The translations under genes and the position numbers were made by a program. The notes beneath the pieces were generated by a model that was given only the letters and a program-made list of their open reading frames with translations, was not told the origin of the DNA and searched no databases. A DNA stretch of 21,726 bases. Origin: a virus. Location of the stretch: IMG/VR virus record IMGVR_UViG_3300021962_007927, positions 1-21,726 of that record; one strand, 5' to 3'. Within the stretch, counting starts at the first letter, position 1, and every line of letters begins with the position of its first letter. This document shows, piece by piece, positions 15,058 to 21,726 of the stretch.

Positions 15058-15597
15058 ATGACTAAGACTATTTGTTTAGACCTTGACGGTGTTATCACCG
15101 ATATTGGTGCTAGTTTAAAAAATTGCGCTGAAAAAGATCTTATTGATTTTGATGCTTCGCATATTGGTGAAGCATTATTAACTCCTGATGGTGTTGACTA
15201 TCTTGAGTTTATATTTGAAGATCCTCTGTTCTGGAGGAATCTTAAACCAATTCGTGAGTCATGGCACGCTATTAATCACTGGTTCATGGCCGGGTATGAC
15301 ATTGTGTTTGTTACAGCTCGGCGCTCTGATACATCCATTGGTGAAATGGTCCCTTGGTTAGACGGTTGGCGTGTCATGTACTCTGACATTATTGTTTGCG
15401 ACATGGGTTATAAGTATGAGCATCTGCTCAGATTAAATCCTGTTTTTTATGTGGATGATAATCCGTCAGAGATTGAAAAAGTAAATAAAGAGACTGACAT
15501 CAACTCTTTTGTCATCAAGCATTGGTACAATGAGAGTTTGATCAGTAAGTCTACTAAATGGATTAACGACATCTCACATATACAGGTTCAAAAATAG
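15058..15597 (+). CDS. HAD-family hydrolase, 5'(3')-deoxyribonucleotidase-like
   Basis: ATG 15058 follows AGAGG at 15046-15050. The 179-residue protein has HAD motif I DLDGVITD (D8 nucleophile, D10 acid), motif II in FVTAR (T86), a likely motif III Lys (K119, YKYEHLL) and motif IV VDDNPSEIE (D133, D134). The short cap insertion between motifs I and II fits the NT5C/deoxyribonucleotidase-like group of phosphatases. Such enzymes dephosphorylate nucleoside monophosphates, or, in other HAD members, DNA 3' phosphate ends. The exact substrate is not clear. The gene sits between ssb and dnaE, so a role in nucleotide pools or end processing during replication is likely. The stop codon TAG shares a base with the GTG start of dnaE. 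Confidence 0.78.
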   Translation: MTKTICLDLDGVITDIGASLKNCAEKDLIDFDASHIGEALLTPDGVDYLEFIFEDPLFWRNLKPIRESWHAINHWFMAGYDIVFVTARRSDTSIGEMVPWLDGWRVMYSDIIVCDMGYKYEHLLRLNPVFYVDDNPSEIEKVNKETDINSFVIKHWYNESLISKSTKWINDISHIQVQK

Positions 15598-18500
15598 TGA
15601 CTGACTTTGTACACCTTCATTGCCATTCTGAGTATTCATTGCTTGACGGTATGTCCACACCTCTTGATATAGCAACTATTGCTTCCACTAATGGTCAATA
15701 TGCTGCCTCTATCACAGATCACGGAACAATGGGGGGTGTATTGAAGTTTCAGAATGCCTGTAAGAAAACCGGTGTAAAACCGATCTTTGGTGTTGAGGCT
15801 TATTTTGTTGATTCTGTTGATAATGATGGTGATGGTCGGCATGAGCGTTTTCACCTAATTTTGCTGGCTAAGAATAATGAGGGTTTGCAGAAGCTGTTTA
15901 AGGCTAGCCAAGTTGGTTGGACTAATAATTTCTACTACAAGCCTCGTATGGATTTTGATTTACTTGAAGACATTGTAGATAACGATATTGTCGCCCTGTC
16001 CGGTTGTCTTGGTGGTGCTATCTGTAAAGCAATTGAGGCCGGCAATACTGCCAGGGCTGAGCAATTGTCTGAGCGTTTCATCAAGATATTTGGTGATGAT
16101 TTCTACTATGAAGTGCAGGCTTGGAATCCTGAATATATAAATAAGGGCTTGTTTGATTTGGCGGCCTCATTCAATAAGAAGCCTGTCGCTACTGCTGACT
16201 GCCATTTCCCTACTCATGATGATCATGGCCATGAAGAAGTTCTACTGATGATCTCTCAGTACCCCTCCCTTAATGCTGGTGATTTGCGTAAGGCCAAAGA
16301 GAATATTCGTCATGACGGTAGCATTATTGACAAAATGAATGCTATGTATCCTGATCGTTTCTTGCGTTTTGATCAGATTAATCCTTATATTGCCTCTGCT
16401 TCTGAGATTCAGTCGTGGTTTCAGGAAGTTGGTGTTGATAGAACTGACATCCTCGAAAACACTATGGAAGTGGCTGAGAAGTGTAGCGCCGAAATACCGA
16501 CTAAGCAGAGGCTTCTTCCTAAGTTTATGAAGTCGCTTGATTCGGATAGTTATTTGCGTGAGGTTGCGACTTTTGAGTTGGAACAGCGTGGCCTCGGTAA
16601 AGACTATGTTGATCGTTTGGATGAGGAACTTGAGGTTATTTCTCGGCTTGGGTTTAGTGATTATTTTTTGATGGTGTGGGATTTGGTGAAGTGGGCTGAC
16701 AATAATCATGTTGGTCGTGGGCCTGGTCGTGGTTCTGTTGGTGGTAGTTTGTTGGCGTTTTTGTTGGATATTTCTAAGGTTGATCCTATTAAGTATGGGT
16801 TGTTGTTTTCGCGGTTTTTGAATCCTGAGCGTAATGATTATCCTGATATTGATTTGGATTTTGAGGATAAGCAGCGTGATCGTGTTAAGGAGTATTTGAA
16901 GGAGCGTTGGGGTTCTGATAATGTTGCGGCGATTTCGATTTATGGTACGTTTAAGGCTAAGAGTGTTGTTAAGGATATTTCCCGTGTGTATCAAGTGCCG
17001 TTTGAGGAAATCAATAATATTACGCCGTTTTTTGAAACGTTAGATGAACTTGAGCAGTCGCCTAAGGGTAAGGTTTTTAATTCTAAGTATCCTGATGTGT
17101 TGCCGATTGCTCGTAAGTTGGAGAATCGTATTCGTACTGCTGGTATTCATGCTGCTGGTATGGTTGTTTCGTCTGTGCCACTGAGTGAGGTTTGTCCGGT
17201 GGAGAGTCGTAAGAATTCTGGTGGTGATGCTAGGGCGCTTGTTACGGCTTTTGATATGGAGGACGCTGAGGCTGTTGGGTTGATTAAGGTTGATGTTCTT
17301 GGTCTTCGCATGGTTTCGGTGGTTAAGGATTGTTTAGAGAAGATTCGGGAGCGTCATGGTGTTGATGTAACTGGGTTGTCTCTTCAGCTTGATGATGAGG
17401 TTGTGTTCAAGAACTTTAATGATGGCAATACGGTCGGTATTTTTCAGGTTGATGCTGCTGCTTATCGTAATTTGATTGAACGCATGGGTATTTCTGATTT
17501 TAATGATCTTGCTGTGAGTAATGCTCTTGTTCGTCCTGGCGCTCTTCTTTCTCAGGGTCAGCGTTATATTGATTGCAAGAAGGGTGTGGAGAAGCCTAAG
17601 TATCCTCATCCGTCTGTTGAGGGCATTTTGAAGGAAACTTATGGCACGGTGATCTTTCAAGAGCAGTTGATGCAAATGGCTGTGAGTATTTCTGGTTTCT
17701 CTTGGGCTGAGGCTGACAAACTTCGTAAGATCATTGGTAAGAAGCGTGATGCTGCTGAATTCGAGCAGTTCAAGGATAAGTTTATTAGTAATGCTATTAT
17801 TGAGAAGTCTGCTGCTAAGAAGATGTGGTCTGAGTTTGAGCTAGCGGCTCTGTATATGTTTAATAAGTCCCATGCTGTTGCTTATTCTATGTTGTCGTAT
17901 CAGACAATGTGGTTGAAGGTTCATTATCCGATGGAATTCATTTGGTCGCTTCTTTATAATGAAGATGCTCAAGACCGTATCACTGCGTATCTCATGGAGG
18001 CGAATAGGCTTGACATAAAGGTTAATCCGCCCGATGTGAATTTGTCTGACGAGTCATTTACGATTGATGATGATGGTATTCGTTTCGGTTTGAGAAATGT
18101 TGCTAATTGTGGTACGAGTGCTATTACTGAGATTATGGCAAAGCGTCCATTTGATTCTTTTGAGGAGTTTTCTGCTAAGTGTAGCAAGCGGGCTATTAAT
18201 TCTAAGTTGAGAGATAACTTAGATAAGGTCGGTGCGTATGGCAGTATGAATCATGTTTCGGCATATGATCATGAACGGTATTATTTGCCGATTCTGGGTT
18301 TTGCTATCAATCTTGATCAGGAAGAAAATGAGATTGATAAGTATGTTCAGCCGTTGGCTGGCTTCCACGAAATCAACTCTCCTTTGACGTTTGTAAAGGC
18401 TGTGGTGCGTTCTACGAAGAAAACTCCCCAGTACCTGCGTGTGGAGATAGAGGATCAATCAGGGTCCACTACGATCTTCTGTGATCGCAATGCTGAAATA

Positions 18501-18971
18501 GCCAACCGTGATCTGATTTATGCTTTGATCGGTGACAGAACATTGCATATGTTCTGTAACGCCTATGAGTATGCTTCATCTGAGATTATTGATTTGATTG
18601 AGTTGATGGATGAAGGCAAGCAGCATCGGTATTCATGGCTGTATGAGGAAGAACTAGGCACATCTGAGTCAGATAAGAGTCTTATTTACATTTTTAGTAT
18701 TAGATCTTTTGTTACCTCTAAGGGCAAGAATATGTCTAATATTTATGCCTGGGACGGGGAGAAGATTATTAAGATTGTTGTATTCCCTGCCGTGCATAGC
18801 AAAGTTAAGGCTGTTATTAAGGATAAACAGTGGTTTGCTGTGAAGATGTCAAAAATTGTTGAAAAGGAGTCCTTGACTCGCTTGGATTCATATAAACTTG
18901 CTAGTGACACTTCAATTATTTCTATTGAGGATTATATTGAGAGGAAACAATTGCATGCTCCAGCGCACTGA
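15597..18971 (+). CDS. dnaE: DNA polymerase III alpha subunit (DnaE)
   Basis: GTG 15597 begins FVHLHCHSEYSLLDG after overlapping the previous stop by one base. The 1124-residue protein is a full-length DnaE. The N-terminal PHP domain keeps the metal-binding residues H6, H8, D17, H42, E67, H86, C137, D201 and H203. The palm has the catalytic pair D417 and D419 (YPDIDLDF) and a third Asp at D566 (VDVLGLR). Other landmarks are GRGPGRGSVGGSL (373-385), IHAAGMVVS (517-525) and NKSHAVAYSMLSYQTMWLK (756-774). An OB-fold segment is near 928-963. It is the replicative polymerase of the phage. No DnaQ-type exonuclease gene is seen, so the PHP domain may proofread. Codons from about 16540 to about 18300 almost never end in A or C, unlike both gene ends. 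Confidence 0.95.
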   Translation: MTDFVHLHCHSEYSLLDGMSTPLDIATIASTNGQYAASITDHGTMGGVLKFQNACKKTGVKPIFGVEAYFVDSVDNDGDGRHERFHLILLAKNNEGLQKLFKASQVGWTNNFYYKPRMDFDLLEDIVDNDIVALSGCLGGAICKAIEAGNTARAEQLSERFIKIFGDDFYYEVQAWNPEYINKGLFDLAASFNKKPVATADCHFPTHDDHGHEEVLLMISQYPSLNAGDLRKAKENIRHDGSIIDKMNAMYPDRFLRFDQINPYIASASEIQSWFQEVGVDRTDILENTMEVAEKCSAEIPTKQRLLPKFMKSLDSDSYLREVATFELEQRGLGKDYVDRLDEELEVISRLGFSDYFLMVWDLVKWADNNHVGRGPGRGSVGGSLLAFLLDISKVDPIKYGLLFSRFLNPERNDYPDIDLDFEDKQRDRVKEYLKERWGSDNVAAISIYGTFKAKSVVKDISRVYQVPFEEINNITPFFETLDELEQSPKGKVFNSKYPDVLPIARKLENRIRTAGIHAAGMVVSSVPLSEVCPVESRKNSGGDARALVTAFDMEDAEAVGLIKVDVLGLRMVSVVKDCLEKIRERHGVDVTGLSLQLDDEVVFKNFNDGNTVGIFQVDAAAYRNLIERMGISDFNDLAVSNALVRPGALLSQGQRYIDCKKGVEKPKYPHPSVEGILKETYGTVIFQEQLMQMAVSISGFSWAEADKLRKIIGKKRDAAEFEQFKDKFISNAIIEKSAAKKMWSEFELAALYMFNKSHAVAYSMLSYQTMWLKVHYPMEFIWSLLYNEDAQDRITAYLMEANRLDIKVNPPDVNLSDESFTIDDDGIRFGLRNVANCGTSAITEIMAKRPFDSFEEFSAKCSKRAINSKLRDNLDKVGAYGSMNHVSAYDHERYYLPILGFAINLDQEENEIDKYVQPLAGFHEINSPLTFVKAVVRSTKKTPQYLRVEIEDQSGSTTIFCDRNAEIANRDLIYALIGDRTLHMFCNAYEYASSEIIDLIELMDEGKQHRYSWLYEEELGTSESDKSLIYIFSIRSFVTSKGKNMSNIYAWDGEKIIKIVVFPAVHSKVKAVIKDKQWFAVKMSKIVEKESLTRLDSYKLASDTSIISIEDYIERKQLHAPAH

Positions 18972-19668
18972 GTATCTTGATATTGAGAATGAGTATGGTC
19001 GGTTAAGATATTATAAAAATGACCAACATATGGTTGAACAGTATCGTAATCAGTTGTTTTTTGAACAAGAGTATATTCTGAAGCATCTGTCTAAGTTTAT
19101 TACTGATTCTAAACATATTATAGATATTGGAGCTCATGTTGGCTCCCACTCCATCTTGTATAAGAAGATCAATCCTCACGCCATTGTTTATGCGTTCGAA
19201 CCGCAGAAGATGATGTACAGCTTACTAACTCATAATATTTCTTCAAACAATTTAGATTCTGTGTACTCATATAATTGTGCGGTCAGCAATTACGTTGGCA
19301 GAGGGCATATGTGTGTGTCTGCTTCTGATGGTTATAATTGTGGTGAGCCTGTTGAGTATGGAAGCGACAAGGTGTTTAATCTTGCAGGTGTGTCACTAGG
19401 TGATGGCGGTGAGCCTGTGCAGGTCGTGACAGTTGATTCTCTTAAGTTTTCTGCGTGTGACTTCATAAAGATTGATGTTGAAGGTTATGAGCCTAATGTT
19501 CTTGTTGGTGCGTTAACTACAATTGCTTCTTTCAATCCGGTGATTAGTTTTGAGTTTAATCAAAAGAGATCTCCTGATATTGGAATGTCATCTTTTGATA
19601 TTTTAGATAAACTTGGCTATGTGTACTATAATGCATGGCAAGATAATTGGATAGCTTACAAAGAATAG
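18955..19668 (+). CDS. FkbM-family SAM-dependent methyltransferase
   Basis: ATG 18955 is chosen with GAGG at 18941-18944; an earlier in-frame ATG at 18898 lies inside dnaE and has no site. The 237-residue protein overlaps dnaE by 17 bases. It has the FkbM methyltransferase layout: FEQEYILKHLSKFI before motif I IIDIGAHVGSHSILY (55-69, SAM-binding), YAFEPQKMMYSLLTHNI (79-95), and FIKIDVEGYEPNVLVGA (170-186). Family members methylate hydroxyl groups on sugars and other small molecules. The phage target is unknown: cell-surface or virion glycans are possible. An accessory gene inserted between the polymerase and the recombinase is unusual. Other SAM-methyltransferase families are less likely given the EPQ and VEGYE motifs. 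Confidence 0.84.
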   Translation: MLQRTEYLDIENEYGRLRYYKNDQHMVEQYRNQLFFEQEYILKHLSKFITDSKHIIDIGAHVGSHSILYKKINPHAIVYAFEPQKMMYSLLTHNISSNNLDSVYSYNCAVSNYVGRGHMCVSASDGYNCGEPVEYGSDKVFNLAGVSLGDGGEPVQVVTVDSLKFSACDFIKIDVEGYEPNVLVGALTTIASFNPVISFEFNQKRSPDIGMSSFDILDKLGYVYYNAWQDNWIAYKE

Positions 19669-19676
19669 GAGACTAA

Positions 19677-20594
19677 ATGCTATTTGTTGATAAAAGAAAG
19701 GGCGATAGGATGCCCACACATCAGATTATTCCAACACCGAGTTTGGGCTTAAATAAAGCTCTTGGTGGTGGTTTGAATACTGGTGCAACACACCTGTTTT
19801 GGGGTACGCCTTCTGTTGGTAAAACAACGATGTGCTTCAGGATATTGGCCGATGCTCAAAAACTTGGGTTTAGGCCGGTCATTGTAGACTCAGAGTATTC
19901 TTACTCAGATGAGTATGCAAAGAAGTGCGGAATTGACACAGAGGATATTGTTGTTGTACAATCGACTATTGTTGAGGATATCCTCAAGCATCTCATTGGG
20001 TATTTAAATCACCCTGATGAGAAGCACATATTCTTGTTTGACAGTTTGTCAAACATTATTAAAGAAGAGTTTTACGATAAACCTGATGGCGGTAAAGCAA
20101 TGGGGCTTCAGGCCAGATCTCAGGGCTACTTCCTTCAGAAGTTGGTTAATCATCTTCACAAGGAAAAGAATATTATGCTCTTTATTGCTCATCAGACAAT
20201 TGACTTAAGCGGCATGTATGCTGTGACTAAGGCTAAGATGGGTAACACTGTTCATCATAATATGCACAATATTGTAAAGCTCTTCCTTTCAATGTCGCAG
20301 AAGGAGATGGAAAGAGATGAAAGCAGCAGAATTACTAGCCAAAGAGCAACGTGGACGATTGAGAAAACCAAGCAGTTGCCCACGATTGGAACGACAGGCT
20401 ACTACTATGTTTTACCTGAAATTGGTTCTATAGATCAAAGTCGTGAACTGATCGATATGGCTGTTGAATATAATATTATTGAGCGTCGTGGTGCTTGGTA
20501 TAGTTATGGCGATAGTAAGTGGAACGGTCTAAGTGCTATTGATCTGACCGAGGATCAGCAAGAAGAAATCTATAAACAAATCATGGAGAAATAG
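19677..20594 (+). CDS. recA: RecA/UvsX-like recombinase
   Basis: ATG 19677 follows AGGAG at 19667-19671; a second ATG at 19710 (residue 12) is possible. The 305-residue protein has Walker A GTPSVGKT (43-50), a probable catalytic Glu in VDSEYSYSDEYA (E73), Walker B HIFLFD (117-122), LFIAHQT (168-174) as the usual RecA glutamine-containing motif, and a C-terminal RRGAWYSYGDSKWNG (270-284), close to the RecA signature that ends the core. It lacks the long C-terminal tail of bacterial RecA, as do phage UvsX forms. It forms filaments on ssDNA and drives strand exchange, repair and recombination-dependent replication. It is the last gene before a terminator hairpin, so it ends the replication unit. 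Confidence 0.88.
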   Translation: MLFVDKRKGDRMPTHQIIPTPSLGLNKALGGGLNTGATHLFWGTPSVGKTTMCFRILADAQKLGFRPVIVDSEYSYSDEYAKKCGIDTEDIVVVQSTIVEDILKHLIGYLNHPDEKHIFLFDSLSNIIKEEFYDKPDGGKAMGLQARSQGYFLQKLVNHLHKEKNIMLFIAHQTIDLSGMYAVTKAKMGNTVHHNMHNIVKLFLSMSQKEMERDESSRITSQRATWTIEKTKQLPTIGTTGYYYVLPEIGSIDQSRELIDMAVEYNIIERRGAWYSYGDSKWNGLSAIDLTEDQQEEIYKQIMEK

Positions 20595-20598
20595 TCAC

Positions 20599-20624
20599 GA
20601 AAGCCCCGATTCGTCGGGGCTTTC
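20599..20624 (+). terminator. Intrinsic-type terminator after the recombinase gene
   Basis: GAAAGCCCCGA (20599-20609), loop TTCG, then a perfect 11-base complement to 20624. The stem is GC-rich at its core and its right arm ends in TTT, but no longer T-run follows. It starts five bases after the recombinase stop codon (TAG 20592-20594), and a fresh gene set starts 35 bases downstream. Confidence 0.8.
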
Positions 20625-20633
20625 TGCTATCAT
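20625..20633 (+). promoter_or_regulatory. Candidate extended -10 promoter element
   Basis: TGCTATCAT has the TG-n extension and a TATCAT hexamer, just after the terminator and 25 bases before the next start codon. No -35 element is visible, since that position falls in the hairpin. It may start transcription of the following genes; this is a weak call. Confidence 0.3.
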
Positions 20634-20658
20634 TTGCAAATTCACAACAGGAGGGATT

Positions 20659-21066
20659 ATGCAAACTTTTCTACCACTTCCAGATTTCAAAGCTTCGATT
20701 GAGGTTCTTGATTACCGAAGACTAGGTAAGCAACGTGTTGAGACATATCAGGTTCTTAACATTCTTCTTGGCCGCACAGATACGAAAGGCTGGGTCAACC
20801 ACCCTGTTACCCGAATGTGGAGGGGTTTCGAAGAGGCGTTGAAGGTCTATCAGAATTTCACCATTGGTGAGTGGATTCGCCGTGGTTACAATAACAATAT
20901 GTCATTTGAGGAAGTTGATGAATCTAATATCATCATGCCATTCTGGTTCGGAGATGATAGAATACATAGATCTCACAGATCGAATCTTCTTAGAAAGGAC
21001 TATGAGTATTACTCACAGTACTTTGATGAGCCGACAGATCTGGAATATTATTGGGCGGTGCAGTGA
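20659..21066 (+). CDS. Pyr_excise/MSMEG_6728-like protein, possible DNA repair glycosylase
   Basis: ATG 20659 follows AGGAGGG at 20649-20655. The 135-residue protein begins MQTFLPLPDFKASIEVLDYR, continues RRLGKQRVETYQVLNILLGR (20-39) and has GWVNHPVTRMWRGFEEAL (44-61) then EWIRRGYNNN (71-80). I recognise this as the MSMEG_6728 protein family, which is grouped with pyrimidine-dimer glycosylases (T4 endonuclease V-like). Such enzymes cut at UV photoproducts. The overall length is close to T4 DenV, and the RRLGKQRVET segment is the part most like it. Whether the active-site residues match has not been shown. It begins a new transcription unit and overlaps the next gene by four bases (GTGA). Confidence 0.72.
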   Translation: MQTFLPLPDFKASIEVLDYRRLGKQRVETYQVLNILLGRTDTKGWVNHPVTRMWRGFEEALKVYQNFTIGEWIRRGYNNNMSFEEVDESNIIMPFWFGDDRIHRSHRSNLLRKDYEYYSQYFDEPTDLEYYWAVQ

Positions 21067-21362
21067 AAAGAGATGAAAAGCAAGAGGCAAAACGTGACGG
21101 GGCCAAAACAGTTAAAAATTCTGGTCGTGGTCTTAAGAAGGGTGATGCAACCCTGAACAAGTTTTTGCTTGATTACAAACATAATGCATCAACATTCACC
21201 TTATCCAACGATGCGTGGGTTAAGATGAGAAAGGACGCATGGCGATCCAATTACAGATATCCATGTATATCTGTTGTTTTAGGTGAGAACTCAGAAAACA
21301 AAGTAGCCATTATTGACTGGGATGTTTTCAAGGATCTCATCGAAGGCTCGGAGTATGAGTAA
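21063..21362 (+). CDS. PD-(D/E)XK nuclease-like protein, possibly a Holliday junction resolvase
   Basis: GTG 21063 overlaps the preceding TGA, giving 99 residues; an upstream in-frame TTG at 21051 lies inside the previous gene and is less likely. The core KKGDATLNKFLLDYKHN (residues 25-41) has D28, D37 and K39, the spacing of a PD-(D/E)XK active site. SGRGLKKGDA and the strand DYKH resemble Hjc-type resolvases, and KVAIIDWDVF (residues 81-90) looks like a later core strand. A resolvase would cleave four-way junctions made by the recombinase encoded just upstream or clear branches before packaging. The N-terminus is basic (RDEKQEAKRDGAKTVK). Identity as a nuclease is moderately sure, the resolvase role less so. 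Confidence 0.58.
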   Translation: MKRDEKQEAKRDGAKTVKNSGRGLKKGDATLNKFLLDYKHNASTFTLSNDAWVKMRKDAWRSNYRYPCISVVLGENSENKVAIIDWDVFKDLIEGSEYE

Positions 21363-21471
21363 TTTTATTATTATTGTAGCAATATTCTACGTTGTGTTTA
21401 TTGTTGCATCTAGAGTGATATTGAAATCAATTAAAGAAATAGACGAAGAGGATCCTTTTGATGAAACCTAG
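21355..21471 (+). CDS. Small single-span membrane peptide, function unknown
   Basis: ATG 21355 overlaps the preceding gene end by eight bases, with AAGG at 21343-21346. The 38-residue peptide has a hydrophobic span (FIIIVAIFYVVFIVASRVIL, residues 4-23) and an acidic C-terminus (EIDEEDPFDET). A Lys/Arg-bordered span and acidic tail would sit in the membrane. It ends inside the start of the methyltransferase gene (11-base overlap). Small membrane peptides are common in phages; a role cannot be given. Confidence 0.5.
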   Translation: MSNFIIIVAIFYVVFIVASRVILKSIKEIDEEDPFDET

Positions 21472-21726
21472 TTTTGGTTCTTTATTTGCCGGTGTCGGTG
21501 GTTTTGACATGGGCTTTGAGCAGGCAGGCTGGGAATGCTCATGGCAAGTTGAGTGGGACAAGAATTGCCAAAAAGTTTTGTCTCATAAATGGCCCGATGT
21601 TCCTAAGCATCTTGATGTTCAGACAGTTAGTGGGTATCAACTGAAGCCGGTTGATACGGTCATATTTGGTTCACCGTGTCAGGATCTCTCTGTCGCTGGA
21701 CGTAGAGCTGGTCTTGCTGGCGAAAA
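21461..21726 (+). CDS. C5-cytosine DNA methyltransferase (Dcm-like), partial at window end
   Basis: ATG 21461 with AGAGGA at 21447-21452 opens a frame that runs off the window after 88 codons. The visible part has motif I SLFAGVGGFDMGFEQAGW (residues 7-24), the SAM-binding FxGxG element, and motif IV GSPCQDLSVAGRRAGL (70-85) with the catalytic Cys at residue 73. These are the signatures of C5-cytosine methyltransferases. Phage copies protect DNA from host restriction or alter gene expression. No restriction endonuclease is seen beside it in this window, so it looks like an orphan. Specificity and C-terminal domain cannot be judged. Confidence 0.9.
   Translation, partial: MKPSFGSLFAGVGGFDMGFEQAGWECSWQVEWDKNCQKVLSHKWPDVPKHLDVQTVSGYQLKPVDTVIFGSPCQDLSVAGRRAGLAGE

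Noticed and set aside
14388-15098. Long open frame on the minus strand (236 codons) opposite ssb
   Set aside because: It mirrors ssb, which has a good start, ribosome site and protein-like sequence. The T/G-ending codons of ssb leave few stops on the reverse strand. The minus translation has no recognisable motif.
16242-16994. Long open frame on the minus strand (250 codons) opposite dnaE
   Set aside because: It lies opposite the conserved palm of dnaE. Its translation is low-complexity (Ile/Thr/Asn/Arg rich), as expected from the reverse complement of T/G-ending codons.
1-21726. tRNA genes, CRISPR array, integrase or attachment site
   Set aside because: Intergenic gaps are all under 70 bases, no spaced direct repeats, cloverleaf-like stretch or recombinase-like protein was seen. 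The Lys-phased protein repeats at 1257-2624 are degenerate coding repeats, not a CRISPR.
21461-21726. Restriction-modification system at the right end
   Set aside because: Only a methyltransferase start is visible. The PD-(D/E)XK protein upstream looks more like a resolvase than a restriction enzyme, so a paired nuclease is not supported.

Overview
This window is part of a tailed double-stranded DNA phage genome. Every convincing gene is on the + strand, genes are packed with overlaps of 1-40 bases or gaps of under 70 bases, and virion, lysis, regulatory and replication modules follow one another. A WhiB-type iron-sulfur regulator with an intact C-x23-C-x2-C-x5-C pattern points to an actinobacterial host, and an r1t-type holin fits that. 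The sequence is visibly AT-rich and uses many AGA arginine codons, so a low-GC actinobacterium, for example a planktonic freshwater or marine lineage, is more likely than Mycobacterium or Streptomyces. The host is an inference.

Layout. Bases 41-8815 encode the tail tip and host-recognition apparatus: a lectin-fold protein with a His-rich insertion, a small protein, a protein built from ~20-residue repeats, a 1295-residue hub-like protein with PA14-like and LamG-like domains, a fibre ending in a self-cleaving S74 chaperone, and a small fibre-associated protein. An HNH endonuclease (8815-9249) follows. Next come a metallophosphoesterase and a holin (9307-10712), then small regulatory genes (zinc ribbon, MerR-like, unknown, WhiB; 10715-11767).

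Bases 11748-20594 form the replication and recombination module: a possible helicase loader, DnaB-type helicase, small unknown, DnaG-type primase, ssDNA-binding protein, HAD nucleotidase, DnaE polymerase, an FkbM methyltransferase and a RecA/UvsX recombinase. A strong hairpin terminator closes it. After it a new unit begins with a Pyr_excise/MSMEG_6728-like protein, a PD-(D/E)XK resolvase-like protein, a one-span membrane peptide and the start of a C5-cytosine DNA methyltransferase that runs off the window.

Together the genes supply a nearly complete phage replisome (helicase, primase, SSB, polymerase, recombinase, resolvase). The polymerase keeps all expected PHP-domain metal ligands and may proofread itself, since no separate exonuclease is seen. 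The most unusual signals are an abrupt synonymous-codon shift inside dnaE, a His-rich HxH insertion in a lectin-fold tail protein, an 80-residue superperiod in the repeat protein, and a perfect GAAA-capped hairpin between ssb and the HAD gene. No tRNA, rRNA, CRISPR array, integrase or insertion sequence was found, and no stretch over 300 bases lacks a gene.
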